Positions 37,611 through 46,244 of a stretch of DNA of 64,000 nt are shown piece by piece (positions within the stretch are counted from its first letter, which is position 1; every line of letters begins with the position of its first letter). Position numbers and translations under genes: made by a program. The stretch is from Sphingomonas sp. S1-29. Lineage in GTDB: Bacteria; Pseudomonadota; Alphaproteobacteria; Sphingomonadales; Sphingomonadaceae. The stretch lies in the NCBI RefSeq assembly GCF_026167545.1, contig NZ_CP110678.1, positions 2,415,501 through 2,479,500 on the forward strand. The letters are read 5' to 3'. The notes under the pieces are model-generated. The model saw only the letters and a program-made list of their open reading frames with translations. It made no database searches and was not told the DNA's origin.

Positions 37611-39612
37611 AGACTGCGCGGCGCTCGACCGGATAATAGATCACCGACGCCGGCGTCGCCGCCACCACCGCCGAGATATCGCCGATCGCCCTCTCGCCGG
37701 TCAGGTTGCGCGCGTCGAGGAACAGCGTCAGCCCGTCGCGCAGCGTCGTCTGCGCGCGCAGGCTCAGCAGCGTATAGGACGGCACTCGCATGGTGTTGGC
37801 ATAATCGGCGAACGCCCCGCGCGGGACCCATTCGACCACCGGCGCGATGCTGGCACGCTCGGTGCCCAGCGTCAGTTCGGCGCGGTACAGATGCTCGGGC
37901 ACCACCGGCAGCCGGTTCTCGCCGAACTGCGCGTCGCCGCGAAAGCTGAAGTCGCTATATTGGTACACCTGCCGCAGCCGCAGCCAGCGCGCGAGATCGA
38001 GGTCGATACCCGCCTCGATCCCCTGGTGGCGGGTGCGATCGGCGTTGAAGGTGGCGGCGGGAATGTCGGGCGCCTGGTTGAACTGCAACAGCTCGCCGCG
38101 AATGTCGGCGCGGTAGAAGGTGACGTCCCATTTGGCGATGCCCGCGCTGTCGCGCGTTCCTGCCTCGAAGGTCCAGGCGCGCTGGAGGTCGAGATCGACG
38201 AAGCCGGGAGCGATTACGCCGCCGCTGGCGAACGGCGTCTGATTTAGGTCGCTAAAGCCCGGCAGCTCGATCGACCGGCTGGCATTGGCGAAGAACTGGA
38301 TGCTGGCGTTGGGCTCGTACAACAGCCCCAGCTTGGGCGAAAAGGCATCGAAGCTCGCCTCGCCACTACGCGCGCCGTTCAGGAAATTGGTCACCTCGCG
38401 GCGGCCATGCGAATGCACCCCGCCCGCGATCAGCGACAGCGCTGGCAGCGGCTGGACGCGCAGCTCGCCATAGCTGTCGATCGTCTGCGCTTGCTGGCGT
38501 GATCGCGCGGTCAATGCCCCGCGCTTGCCGCCGATATTGATATATTGGCGCGCATTCACCGATCCCAGCCGGGCGGTGCTGCCGATCGCCAGATCGAGTG
38601 GCATCCCGCCAATCTCGCTCGCCAGATCGAAACGGACGAACGCGCCATAATCAAAGGATTTCTGGTCGAGCACCTGAAAAATCGGGTGATAAAGCTGCTT
38701 GGCATTGGCGAACACGCCGCCCGACAAGGTGCCGCGCCCCAGATCAATGGTGGTGCGGTTCTGTAACCGGATCGAATTCACGTCGCGTGCCTGATCGCCC
38801 AGGATCAGCACCGGCAGCGCCTGACCCGGATCGGTGAGGGCCTGTGTGCGATTGAGCGTGCCGGGCAAATCCTGGTCGATGTCGCTGATCGTGCCGTAAA
38901 AGCGCGTCTCGATCGTATCGGTCAGCCGGATGCCGACATTGGCGTTCAGCCGGGTCGATCGGCGCGTGGCATGCTCGCGGTCGCCGTCCGAGCTGTCCTG
39001 CGTCAGCGCCAGATAGGCATCGCCGCGCGCGGTCGCAAAGCCCGCCGCGACCTTGCCGCGCAGCGTGTCGAAGCTGCCGCCGTCGATCCTGGCCTCGATC
39101 CCCGGCGCGCTCCGCCCGGTCGGGGTGATCGCATCGATCGCGCCGCCCAGCGTCGATCCGCCTAGCCGAAGCGCATTGCCGCCGCGCAGCACGTCGATCC
39201 GCTCGAACACCTGCGGGTCGAGCTCCTGGAAATCGCCGCTATTGTCGGCCAGATTGAGCGGCACGCCATCCTGGAACAGCATCAGCCCGCGAATGTGAAA
39301 TCCCCGGCTGATCCCCGATCCACGCACCGACAGCCGGATTTCCTGGCCATAGCGCGGCTGGGCATAGACGCCCGGCGAAAAGGCGAGCGCATCGCGCAGC
39401 GACACCGCCAGCGTGTTTTCGAACGCCTCGGCGGCAACGACATCGACCCCGCCGGGGGTGCGCTGAAGCGCGGCTTCGGCTTCGTCGGCCAGTCGCTGGC
39501 CGGTAACGACGATCGTGTCGCGATTCTGGTCCTCGCGGTCATCGGCATGAGCCGGGAAGGCGGCGAGCAGCAGCAAGGGCGCGCCGATCGGCGCGCAGCA
39601 ACGGCTAGACAT
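37585..39612 (-). CDS. TonB-dependent outer membrane receptor, operon with PepSY protein
   Basis: A 675-residue receptor with a signal peptide (cleaved after about residue 23, AHAD) and a plug starting DTIVVTGQRL, with LSVRGSGISRGFHIRGLMLFQDGVP. The barrel ends in an aromatic residue (GGARVRF), as required for outer membrane insertion. The plug resembles receptors for copper or iron complexes. The neighbours point to a metal: the DUF2946 gene lies 79 bases upstream and the PepSY gene overlaps downstream. The exact ligand cannot be told. Confidence 0.9.
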   Translation of the reverse strand: MSSRCCAPIGAPLLLLAAFPAHADDREDQNRDTIVVTGQRLADEAEAALQRTPGGVDVVAAEAFENTLAVSLRDALAFSPGVYAQPRYGQEIRLSVRGSGISRGFHIRGLMLFQDGVPLNLADNSGDFQELDPQVFERIDVLRGGNALRLGGSTLGGAIDAITPTGRSAPGIEARIDGGSFDTLRGKVAAGFATARGDAYLALTQDSSDGDREHATRRSTRLNANVGIRLTDTIETRFYGTISDIDQDLPGTLNRTQALTDPGQALPVLILGDQARDVNSIRLQNRTTIDLGRGTLSGGVFANAKQLYHPIFQVLDQKSFDYGAFVRFDLASEIGGMPLDLAIGSTARLGSVNARQYINIGGKRGALTARSRQQAQTIDSYGELRVQPLPALSLIAGGVHSHGRREVTNFLNGARSGEASFDAFSPKLGLLYEPNASIQFFANASRSIELPGFSDLNQTPFASGGVIAPGFVDLDLQRAWTFEAGTRDSAGIAKWDVTFYRADIRGELLQFNQAPDIPAATFNADRTRHQGIEAGIDLDLARWLRLRQVYQYSDFSFRGDAQFGENRLPVVPEHLYRAELTLGTERASIAPVVEWVPRGAFADYANTMRVPSYTLLSLRAQTTLRDGLTLFLDARNLTGERAIGDISAVVAATPASVIYYPVERRAVYGGARVRF

Positions 39613-39691
39613 GGGAATTTACCTGGAAAAGCGGCGCGCTCGTGTCGCGCGGATCAGATGCCGCCGGGCGTGCCGGCGGCGCTTCGCTGGT

Positions 39692-40120
39692 TCAGGTGGG
39701 GGCGGGGGGACCGCGCAAGGGCGGCCGCAGATACGGCGCGGCGCGCGGCAGCACGATCCGGCTTCGCGACAGCCCCAGCGCCAGCACGAACAGGATCGCG
39801 CCCAGCAGCAGCACCGGATCGGTCGCCGCGAGCATCGCGCCGGGGACGCCGGCAAAGGCGCAGGGCATCGCATCGTCGCCGCGATCGGCTTCGTCATGCC
39901 CCTGTTCCATCGGGATCGTGATCGTCATTGGCCCGCTGCCGTTGCACACCGCGACGGTGATCGTCGTGCCCGACACATTGGTCATGTAGCCGGCGGGCAC
40001 CAGCATCTTCATCGCCAGCACCGCTGCAAGCAGCAATGCGGCAAGTGCGCGGTGGCGCGAAACGAGGCGGCGGAGGGGGTGCACGCGCGGGGCCTTAGCC
40101 GCGGGTTCGGCGCTTGTCAT
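39692..40120 (-). CDS. DUF2946 family protein
   Basis: A 142-residue protein with an N-terminal membrane anchor (about 25-45), the family hallmark MLVPAGYM and a short VCNGSGP-like motif. A His/Asp/Glu-rich stretch (MEQGHDEADRGDD) that could bind metal comes next, followed by a second hydrophobic helix (about 105-128). DUF2946 genes commonly accompany copper or TonB receptor genes. I chose ATG at 40120. The frame runs further upstream over the divergent gene but without support. Confidence 0.82.
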   Translation of the reverse strand: MTSAEPAAKAPRVHPLRRLVSRHRALAALLLAAVLAMKMLVPAGYMTNVSGTTITVAVCNGSGPMTITIPMEQGHDEADRGDDAMPCAFAGVPGAMLAATDPVLLLGAILFVLALGLSRSRIVLPRAAPYLRPPLRGPPAPT

Positions 40121-40169
40121 CAACACGCGACCGATTGCCCGCGGGATGGCCGGGCGATAGGGCCACGTC

Positions 40170-40514
40170 ATGGCAAAAGCTGACCGACTGGCGCGTCTCG
40201 ACGCGCGGCGCCTCGAGCTCGAGGCGGAATATACCGCGGCGTTGATCGCGGCGCTGCGCACCACCGCGGCGGGCAAATGGGGGCTGTTCGACCATCAAGG
40301 CGACCGCCATGCGCGCGCAGCCACCGCGCCGGTGGTCGAGGATCTCACCGACCTTGCCGACGCGATCGACTCGGCGCGCGATCAGCTCGGGCTGGAGCCG
40401 TTCGACCTGCACCGCGAATTCCTCGCCTCGCGCGGGCCGGTCGCATCGCAGGCGGTGGGCGAACCCAAACAGGCGCAGGCATGGCTGGCGCGGCTGACCG
40501 ACGCGAAGCCCTAG
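40170..40514 (+). CDS. Hypothetical protein
   Basis: A 114-residue soluble, mostly helical protein (RLARLDARRLELEAEYTAALIAALRTTAAGKWGLFDHQGDRHA). I do not recognise the family. The GKWGLFDHQ segment in the middle looks like the conserved core of small uncharacterised alphaproteobacterial proteins. It is divergent from the DUF2946 gene with only 49 bases between, and convergent with the extensin-like gene. Confidence 0.7.
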   Translation: MAKADRLARLDARRLELEAEYTAALIAALRTTAAGKWGLFDHQGDRHARAATAPVVEDLTDLADAIDSARDQLGLEPFDLHREFLASRGPVASQAVGEPKQAQAWLARLTDAKP

Positions 40515-40524
40515 GCTCGCGCGC

Positions 40525-41202
40525 TCACCGACAGAAATTGCGCCCCGCCATGTCGAAGTGGAAGTGGTTCGCGTGCGCGGCATTATAGTCGGGGCCGAGC
40601 ACCGTGGTGAAACGCTTGCACGCCGATTGGTGGATCGTGCGCAGGAACCGCTGCTCGGGATCGTCGCCGGTGTCCCAGCCTTCGAGCACGCTCACCCGCC
40701 GCCCGTCGGCGAGCACGAACACCGCGACGTCGACCGCGTTGGCGCGGCCATGTTCGGACAATCGCGCGCTCCCCGCGATCGGCCGGCAGGCGAAGGTACC
40801 ATAGCTTTCGATCCGCACGACATCGCTGTCGAGGATCTGGCGCGCCGCCGGCGCGACCGCATAGCGCACCCAGTTCGAGAAATTGCGCGCCAGCGGGCAG
40901 CGCATCGATTTGAGCCCCGCCACCGGCACCCCGATGTCGAGCAGCTGCACCGCGCCGACCACCATGCACCCGCCGCCGAAATCCTGGTTGGGCAGGGTGC
41001 GATATTCGACGCGGTCGCGATTGAGATCGGCCTGGCACTGCAGTGCCTCGGCGCTCGGCCGCGTGGGCAATACCGCCGGCGCACTGGCACGCGCGCGCGG
41101 CGGCGCGCTGCGACGATCGGCGCGATCGCCGCCGCCACCGAAGACGCAGCCGGCGAGCGCAGCGGGCAGCGTCGCGGCAAGAAGCAGGGTACGGATACGC
41201 AT
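40525..41202 (-). CDS. Extensin-like lipoprotein (LAS/M15-type peptidase fold)
   Basis: A 225-residue lipoprotein with lipobox LAGC at residues 16-19 and an extensin-like C-terminal domain, related to D-Ala-D-Ala metallopeptidases. Likely zinc/catalytic elements are SEHGRANAVDVAVFVL (His and Asp) and the terminal ANHFHFD. Such proteins may trim cell-wall peptides in the periplasm. Paired cysteines (C56, C79, C102, C138, C194 and the final C, by approximate position) suggest disulfides. Confidence 0.87.
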   Translation of the reverse strand: MRIRTLLLAATLPAALAGCVFGGGGDRADRRSAPPRARASAPAVLPTRPSAEALQCQADLNRDRVEYRTLPNQDFGGGCMVVGAVQLLDIGVPVAGLKSMRCPLARNFSNWVRYAVAPAARQILDSDVVRIESYGTFACRPIAGSARLSEHGRANAVDVAVFVLADGRRVSVLEGWDTGDDPEQRFLRTIHQSACKRFTTVLGPDYNAAHANHFHFDMAGRNFCR

Positions 41203-41351
41203 GGCGACGATGCTAACGCGGCGTAGTTAACCTATGGCTAACGAATAGCGACGACCCGGCGCGACCGCGGGGCGGATGATCGCAGCCAATGGCGGGTCCG
41301 ATCAGGAACCCGGGCGCCACGGGCACCGGCCCGGCGCTAGTTGGTGGAACC

Positions 41352-41426
41352 TGGTGCTGCTGGGGAGGATTGAACTCCCGACCTCGTCATTACCAATGAC
41401 GCGCTCTACCACTGAGCTACAGCAGC
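41352..41426 (-). tRNA. tRNA-Thr (anticodon GGT)
   Basis: On the minus strand the sequence folds as a full cloverleaf. The acceptor GCTGCTG pairs with CAGCAGC. The D arm is GCTCAGTGGTAGAGC. The anticodon stem CGTCA/TGACG encloses the loop TTGGTAA with anticodon GGT. The T arm GGGAG-TTCAATC-CTCCC is followed by an encoded ACCA end. It reads ACC and ACT threonine codons. Confidence 0.97.
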
Positions 41427-41517
41427 CATTCCCCGCGGCCTTGCGGGCGGGGAGGGGCCTATGTGCAGGCGAGCGGGTCATTGTCAAGCGCGGCGTGCCC
41501 GGCGTACAGCAACGCCC

Positions 41518-41652
41518 ATGGGTACCGACGACGAGAAGAAGGCGCGGCTGGCGCAGGCGCTGCGCGACAATCTGCGGCGGCGCAAGGCGCAGGCGCGCGG
41601 CGCGGAGCCCGCCGCTGTGCCGTCCGCCCCGCCGCGCGAGCCTACCGACTAA
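41518..41652 (+). CDS. Small basic hypothetical protein
   Basis: A 44-residue protein MGTDDEKKARLAQALRDNL followed by RRRKAQARG and a Pro/Ala-rich tail. Near-identical short KKARLAxALRxNLRRRKAQAR proteins are, from memory, widespread in sphingomonads, so I consider it real although no function is known. The upstream part of the frame across the tRNA trailer is not conserved-looking. It is convergent with aminopeptidase P, with one base between stops. Confidence 0.6.
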   Translation: MGTDDEKKARLAQALRDNLRRRKAQARGAEPAAVPSAPPREPTD

Positions 41653-41653
41653 T

Positions 41654-43450
41654 TCACCCCAAGGGCGCGCATTTCGCCGCCAGCCACGCGCGATCCTTGC
41701 CCTCCAATGTCGGGCCGACCTTCGCCAGCACCTCGGCATGATAGCTGTCGATCCATTCGCGCTCGGCGGGCGACAGCAAGGCGGGCTCGATCAGCTCGCG
41801 CTCGATCGGCACGAAGGTGAGCGTGCGGAACCCCAGCATCGCGCGATCGGCATCGGGCACCTCGCGCTGCTCGGTCAGGATCAGATTCTCGATTCGGATG
41901 CCGTATTCACCGGCCTTGTAATAGCCCGGCTCGTTCGACAGCAGCATGCCCGCCAGCAACGGCTCGGCCGGCCCGCCGCCGGGATAATTCGGCGCGGCGA
42001 TCCGCTGCGGCCCCTCATGCACCGCAAGATACGCGCCGACGCCGTGGCCGGTGCCATGCGAGAAATCGAGCCCTGCTTCCCATAATGGCCGCCGCGCGAA
42101 CGAATCGAGCTGGCCGCCGACGGTGCCTTCGGGGAAGATCGCGGTGGCGATGGCGATATGCCCGCGTAGCACGCGGGTGAAGCGGTCGCGCATCTCGGGC
42201 GTCGGCGCGCCCACCGGCACGACGCGGGTGATGTCGGTGGTGCCGTCGAGATATTGGCCACCCGAATCGATCAGATATAATTGCCCCGGCAGGATCGGCG
42301 CGTTCGATTCTTCGGTGACGTGATAATGCGGGATCGCGCCATGTGCGCCGGTCGCCGAGATGCTGTTGAACGACAGGTCCATCAATTTACCCGTGGCTTC
42401 GCGGTATTCGCGAAGCTTCGCCGCCGCCGACAATTCGGTCTGGCCGCCCTTGGGTGCCTCGGCCTCTATCCAGCGCAGGAAGCGCACCATCGCACCGGCA
42501 TCGCGCAATTGCGCCGCCTCATGGCCTGCGACTTCCGCCGCGTTCTTGCAGGCCTTGGCAAGCAGCACCGGGTCGCGCATCGCGATCACCTTGGCACCGC
42601 CCGCCGCGAGCGCATCGAAGATCGCCGCGACCGACCCCGCCGGATCGGCAACCACGCGCTTGCCCGCAAACCCCGCCAGCGCGGCGGCAAAGTCGCTGCG
42701 CTCGTGCAGCCGCACCGCGTTGCCGAGGTGGCGGCGGACGTCGTCGGTCAACTTGTCCGACGCGACGAACAGGTCGGCGGTCGCATCGGCATGAACGATC
42801 GCATAGGCCAGCGCCACGGGCGTATTGTCGACGTCGCCGCCGCGAATGTTGAAGGTCCACGCGATCGAATCGAGCGCCGAGAGCACCACCGCATCGGCCC
42901 CGCGCGCCTCGAGCCAGCCGGCGATCTCGCCACGCTTGTCGGCCGAGGAGCGTCCCGCCAGCGCATCGGCATAGGGCGTAAGCTTGGCGTCCGAGGGCGC
43001 GGGCTGCTCGGCCCACACCCGGTCGATCGGATTGGCCTCGACCGGCACCAGCGCCGCGCCGCGCGCCGCGAGCGCCTTGGACGCTTCGGCCACCCAGGCG
43101 CTGGTGTGCAGCCACGGATCATAGCCGATCCGCGCGCCGCCGCTCGCATGCTCGGCGAGCCAGCCCGCGACGCTCTCCTGCGGCACCGGCACATAGTGCC
43201 AATGCTCGCCCGAAACCTGCTCGCGCACCTGAATCGTATAGCGCCCATCGGTAAAGATCGCGGCTTCCTGCGGCAACACCACCGCGGTCCCCGCCGACCC
43301 CTCGAACCCCGTCAGCCAGGCGAGCCGCTGCGCATAGGCGCCGACATATTCGGACAGATGCTCGTCGGTCAGCGGCACGACGAACCCGTCGAGCGCATCG
43401 GTGGCAAGTTGCGCACGCAGCGCGGCAAGGCGGTGGGGATAGCTGGACAT
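41654..43450 (-). CDS. Aminopeptidase P family protein (M24B, Xaa-Pro aminopeptidase)
   Basis: A 598-residue three-domain enzyme like eukaryotic-type APP. Two creatinase-like N-terminal domains (about 1-310) precede a pita-bread catalytic domain. Metal ligands are visible in LYLIDSGGQYLDGTTDITR (two Asp), GTGHGVGAYLAVHEGP (His), NEPGYYKAGEYGIRIEN (Glu) and a final Glu region. It removes N-terminal residues preceding proline in the cytoplasm. No signal peptide is present. Confidence 0.95.
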   Translation of the reverse strand: MSSYPHRLAALRAQLATDALDGFVVPLTDEHLSEYVGAYAQRLAWLTGFEGSAGTAVVLPQEAAIFTDGRYTIQVREQVSGEHWHYVPVPQESVAGWLAEHASGGARIGYDPWLHTSAWVAEASKALAARGAALVPVEANPIDRVWAEQPAPSDAKLTPYADALAGRSSADKRGEIAGWLEARGADAVVLSALDSIAWTFNIRGGDVDNTPVALAYAIVHADATADLFVASDKLTDDVRRHLGNAVRLHERSDFAAALAGFAGKRVVADPAGSVAAIFDALAAGGAKVIAMRDPVLLAKACKNAAEVAGHEAAQLRDAGAMVRFLRWIEAEAPKGGQTELSAAAKLREYREATGKLMDLSFNSISATGAHGAIPHYHVTEESNAPILPGQLYLIDSGGQYLDGTTDITRVVPVGAPTPEMRDRFTRVLRGHIAIATAIFPEGTVGGQLDSFARRPLWEAGLDFSHGTGHGVGAYLAVHEGPQRIAAPNYPGGGPAEPLLAGMLLSNEPGYYKAGEYGIRIENLILTEQREVPDADRAMLGFRTLTFVPIERELIEPALLSPAEREWIDSYHAEVLAKVGPTLEGKDRAWLAAKCAPLG

Positions 43451-43464
43451 GGGGTTTCTTCTTT

Positions 43465-43857
43465 TTAGCCCTCTCCCGCCTGCGGGAGAGGGTTGGGTGA
43501 GGGTCCGTCAACGGGCACGTCGGCTTCGAGATGCGATAACAGCGTAACCAGAACCCCCTCGATATTCCCGATCACGTCGTTGTTCCAGAACCGGATGATT
43601 TCGTAGCCGCATCCGCGAAGATAGGCAGTGCGCGTTGCATCGGCGGCATCGCCATGCTGCCCGCCATCGAGTTCGACGATCAGGTGCCGTTCGGCGCAGA
43701 CGAAATCGGCGATATATGGTCCGATCGTCACCTGCCGCCTGAACTTGAACCCGCCGAGCTGCCGGTTGCGCACCGCGTTCCAGAAACGCTTCTCGGCATC
43801 GGTGGCGTTCAGCCGCAGCGTCCGCGCGTGCGGATTGGTGGGGCGGATCGCGGGCAT
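43465..43857 (-). CDS. DUF559 (Vsr/MTES-type) endonuclease domain protein, repeat-flanked
   Basis: A 130-residue protein with the DUF559 restriction-endonuclease-like fold. It has TDAEKRFWNAVRNRQLGGFKFRRQ, the catalytic strand IADFVCAERHLIVELDGGQH (Asp and ExD) and YEIIRFWNNDV, like Vsr nucleases. Its substrate is unknown. The last dozen residues (DGPSPNPLPQAGEG) are translated from a family D repeat that also supplies the stop codon, and other family D copies lie just upstream of its start. ATG at 43857 is the probable start; GTG at 43875 is an alternative. Confidence 0.88.
   Translation of the reverse strand: MPAIRPTNPHARTLRLNATDAEKRFWNAVRNRQLGGFKFRRQVTIGPYIADFVCAERHLIVELDGGQHGDAADATRTAYLRGCGYEIIRFWNNDVIGNIEGVLVTLLSHLEADVPVDGPSPNPLPQAGEG
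43469..43503. repeat. Family D hairpin repeat, left of DUF559 gene
   Basis: CCCTCTCCCGCCTGCGGGAGAGGG followed by TTGGGTGAGGG, an inverted repeat that encodes the C-terminus of the DUF559 protein. It is inverted relative to the copy at 43882. Confidence 0.93.
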
Positions 43858-43881
43858 CGGCGCAGCATACCGCACGACAGA

Positions 43882-43994
43882 CCCTCACCCAACCCTCTCC
43901 CGCAAGCGGGAGAGGGCTCTGTCGCTCGCTCCGCCTCGCGCACCCTTCTTCTTCCTAAGCCCTCTCCCGCTTGCGGGAGAGGGTTGGGTGAGGG
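43882..43994. repeat. Family D hairpin repeat pair, right of DUF559 gene
   Basis: Two copies (43882-43916 and 43960-43994) in opposite orientation, separated by 43 bases, make a 113-bp inverted repeat. With the copy at 43469 they bracket the nuclease gene. They also occupy most of the gap before the S9 peptidase. Confidence 0.93.
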
Positions 43995-44033
43995 CCTTTC
44001 TTCTTCTCCCCCGCCCGCGCTATGGCCGCTTGC

Positions 44034-46094
44034 ATGACCGAACTCCCCACGCCGCCTATCGCCCCGCAGCGCCCGCACAGCTTCACCGCCCACGGCCACA
44101 CCATCGACGACGGCTTCGCCTGGCTCAAAGACCCCGGCTATCCGCAAGTCACCGACAAGGACGTCCTCGCCTATCTCGAGGCTGAGAACGCCTATCACGA
44201 CGCGGTGATGGCCCCCCTCAAGCCGCTCGCCGACACGCTGTTCGCCGAGATGCGCGCGCGCATCAAGGAAGACGAATCGACCGTGCCGCAAAAGGACGGC
44301 GACTGGCTCTATTGGACCGATCATGAGGAAGGCGGCGAATATCGGCGCTGGTGGCGCAAGCCTGTCGCGGGCGGCGAGCCGCACCTGTTCCTCGACGAAC
44401 CCGCGCTGGCGGCGGGCAAGGAATATTTCCGTCTCGGTGCGCTGTCGATCAGCCCCGATGCGCGGCTGATGGCCTATGCGATCGACGACAACGGCTCCGA
44501 ACGCTTCGTCGCGCGGGTGCAGGATCTCACCACCGGCGAGCATCTGCCCGACGTGATCGAGGGGACGCTGGGCGAGCTGATCTGGACCGCCGACTCCTCG
44601 GCCTTCCTCTACACGCCGGCGAACGACCAGTGGCGCACCGACCGCGTGATGCTCCACCGGCTGGGCGAGGCCGAAGACACGATGCTGTTCCACGAAGCCG
44701 ATGAAGGCTTTCGCGTCGGCGTTGGCGAGACCCAGTCGCGCCGCTTCATCGTCATCGCCACCGGCGATCATGTGACCAGCGAAGTCTATCTGCTCCCCGC
44801 CACCGATCCCACCGCGCCGCTGCTGCTGGTCGCGCCGCGCCAGGTCGGCCGCGAATATGATGTCGACGAGCATGACGGCACGCTGTTCATCCACACCAAC
44901 GATACCGATCCCAATTTCCGGCTGGTCACCGCCACGCTCGAGGCACCCGCCGAATGGACCGAACGGATCGCGCCCAGCCGCGATTTCTATATGACCGGCA
45001 TCGAATGTTTCGCGGGTTTCTTCGTGGTCGAGGGGCGCGAGGACGGGCTCGATGTGATCGAGATCCACCGCTACGACGGCAGCGAACCGACGCGGATCCC
45101 CTTTCCCGAGGCAAGCTATGTCGCGGGCGTCGGCGACAATCCCGAATATGACGTGCAGGTGCTTCGCCTGGGCTATGAATCGATGGTCACGCCGGGGACG
45201 GTGTATGATTACGACATCGCCAGCGGCAGCCTGACCACGCTCAAGGTTCAGGAAATCCCCAGCGGCTATGATCCCGCGAAATACGCCACCGAACGCCTCA
45301 AGATCACCGCGCGCGACGGGACGCAGGTGCCGTGCTCGATCGTCTATCCCGCCGATTTCCCGCGCGACGGCAGCGGCAAGCTCTATCTCTATGCCTATGG
45401 TGCCTATGGCTATGCCGTGCCGCCGGGCTTTTCGACCAGCCGGATGTCGTTCCTCGATCGCGGGGTCGCCTTCGCCATCGCGCATATCCGCGGCGGCGAT
45501 GACCTGGGCCAGCAATGGTATCTCGACGGCAAGCTCGAAAAGCGCGCCAACACCTTCAACGACTTCGTCGATGTCGCCAAGGGGCTGATCGATCTGGGCT
45601 TCACGTCGCCTGGCAATATCGCGATCGCCGGGCGTTCGGCGGGGGGCGAGCTGATGGGCGCGGTCGCCAATTCGGACCCCGATCTGTGGGGCGTGGTCGT
45701 CGCCGACGTGCCGTTCGTCGACGTGCTCAACACGATGATGGACGCCAGCCTGCCGCTCACGCCGGGCGAATGGCCCGAATGGGGCAATCCGATCGAGGAC
45801 AAGGCAGCGTTCGAGCTGATCCGCAGCTATTCGCCTTACGACAATATCCGCCCCCAAGCCTATCCGCCGATGTGGATCGGCGGCGGCCTCAACGATCCGC
45901 GCGTGACCTATTGGGAGCCCGCCAAATTCGCCGCGAAGCTGCGCGCGACCAAGACCGACGACAACGTGCTGGTGCTCAAGACCAATATGGGCGCGGGCCA
46001 TGGCGGCAAATCGGGCCGCTGGGAGAGCTTGCGCGAGGCGGCGGAGGAGAATGCCTTCGTGCTGTGGCAGCTGGGGGTGGAGGAGGCGGCGTGA
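44034..46094 (+). CDS. ptrB: S9 family peptidase, oligopeptidase B-like
   Basis: A 686-residue prolyl-oligopeptidase-family serine peptidase, cytoplasmic (no signal peptide). An N-terminal seven-bladed beta propeller spans about 75-400. A C-terminal alpha/beta hydrolase domain follows, with the nucleophile Ser in IAGRSAGGELMGA, the Asp in NDPRVTYWEPAK and His in GAGHGGKSGR. Oligopeptidase B cleaves after Arg/Lys in short peptides. The acidic PYDN-type surround is consistent, but specificity is inferred from family resemblance. ATG at 44022 is an alternative start. Confidence 0.92.
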   Translation: MTELPTPPIAPQRPHSFTAHGHTIDDGFAWLKDPGYPQVTDKDVLAYLEAENAYHDAVMAPLKPLADTLFAEMRARIKEDESTVPQKDGDWLYWTDHEEGGEYRRWWRKPVAGGEPHLFLDEPALAAGKEYFRLGALSISPDARLMAYAIDDNGSERFVARVQDLTTGEHLPDVIEGTLGELIWTADSSAFLYTPANDQWRTDRVMLHRLGEAEDTMLFHEADEGFRVGVGETQSRRFIVIATGDHVTSEVYLLPATDPTAPLLLVAPRQVGREYDVDEHDGTLFIHTNDTDPNFRLVTATLEAPAEWTERIAPSRDFYMTGIECFAGFFVVEGREDGLDVIEIHRYDGSEPTRIPFPEASYVAGVGDNPEYDVQVLRLGYESMVTPGTVYDYDIASGSLTTLKVQEIPSGYDPAKYATERLKITARDGTQVPCSIVYPADFPRDGSGKLYLYAYGAYGYAVPPGFSTSRMSFLDRGVAFAIAHIRGGDDLGQQWYLDGKLEKRANTFNDFVDVAKGLIDLGFTSPGNIAIAGRSAGGELMGAVANSDPDLWGVVVADVPFVDVLNTMMDASLPLTPGEWPEWGNPIEDKAAFELIRSYSPYDNIRPQAYPPMWIGGGLNDPRVTYWEPAKFAAKLRATKTDDNVLVLKTNMGAGHGGKSGRWESLREAAEENAFVLWQLGVEEAA

Positions 46095-46115
46095 CGCAAA
46101 GATCGTCCGCTCTCC

Positions 46116-46223
46116 TTCGTCATGCCGGACTTGATCCGGCATCCATGCGATTGCTTCGTCACCGGGGTTTCGCTTGTGGTTGATGCCGCGCCTGGACCCC
46201 GGATCCAGTCCGGGGTGACGAAG
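46116..46223. repeat. Dispersed repeat, family A, copy 5 (paired arms)
   Basis: TTCGTCATGCCGGACTTGATCCGGC at the left and ACCCCGGATCCAGTCCGGGG with TGACGAA at the right face each other. It occupies most of the gap between the S9 peptidase and lnt; the frame of lnt reads open through it, which can mislead start calling. Confidence 0.85.
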
Positions 46224-46244
46224 GAACCGGGGCCAACCGCCAGC

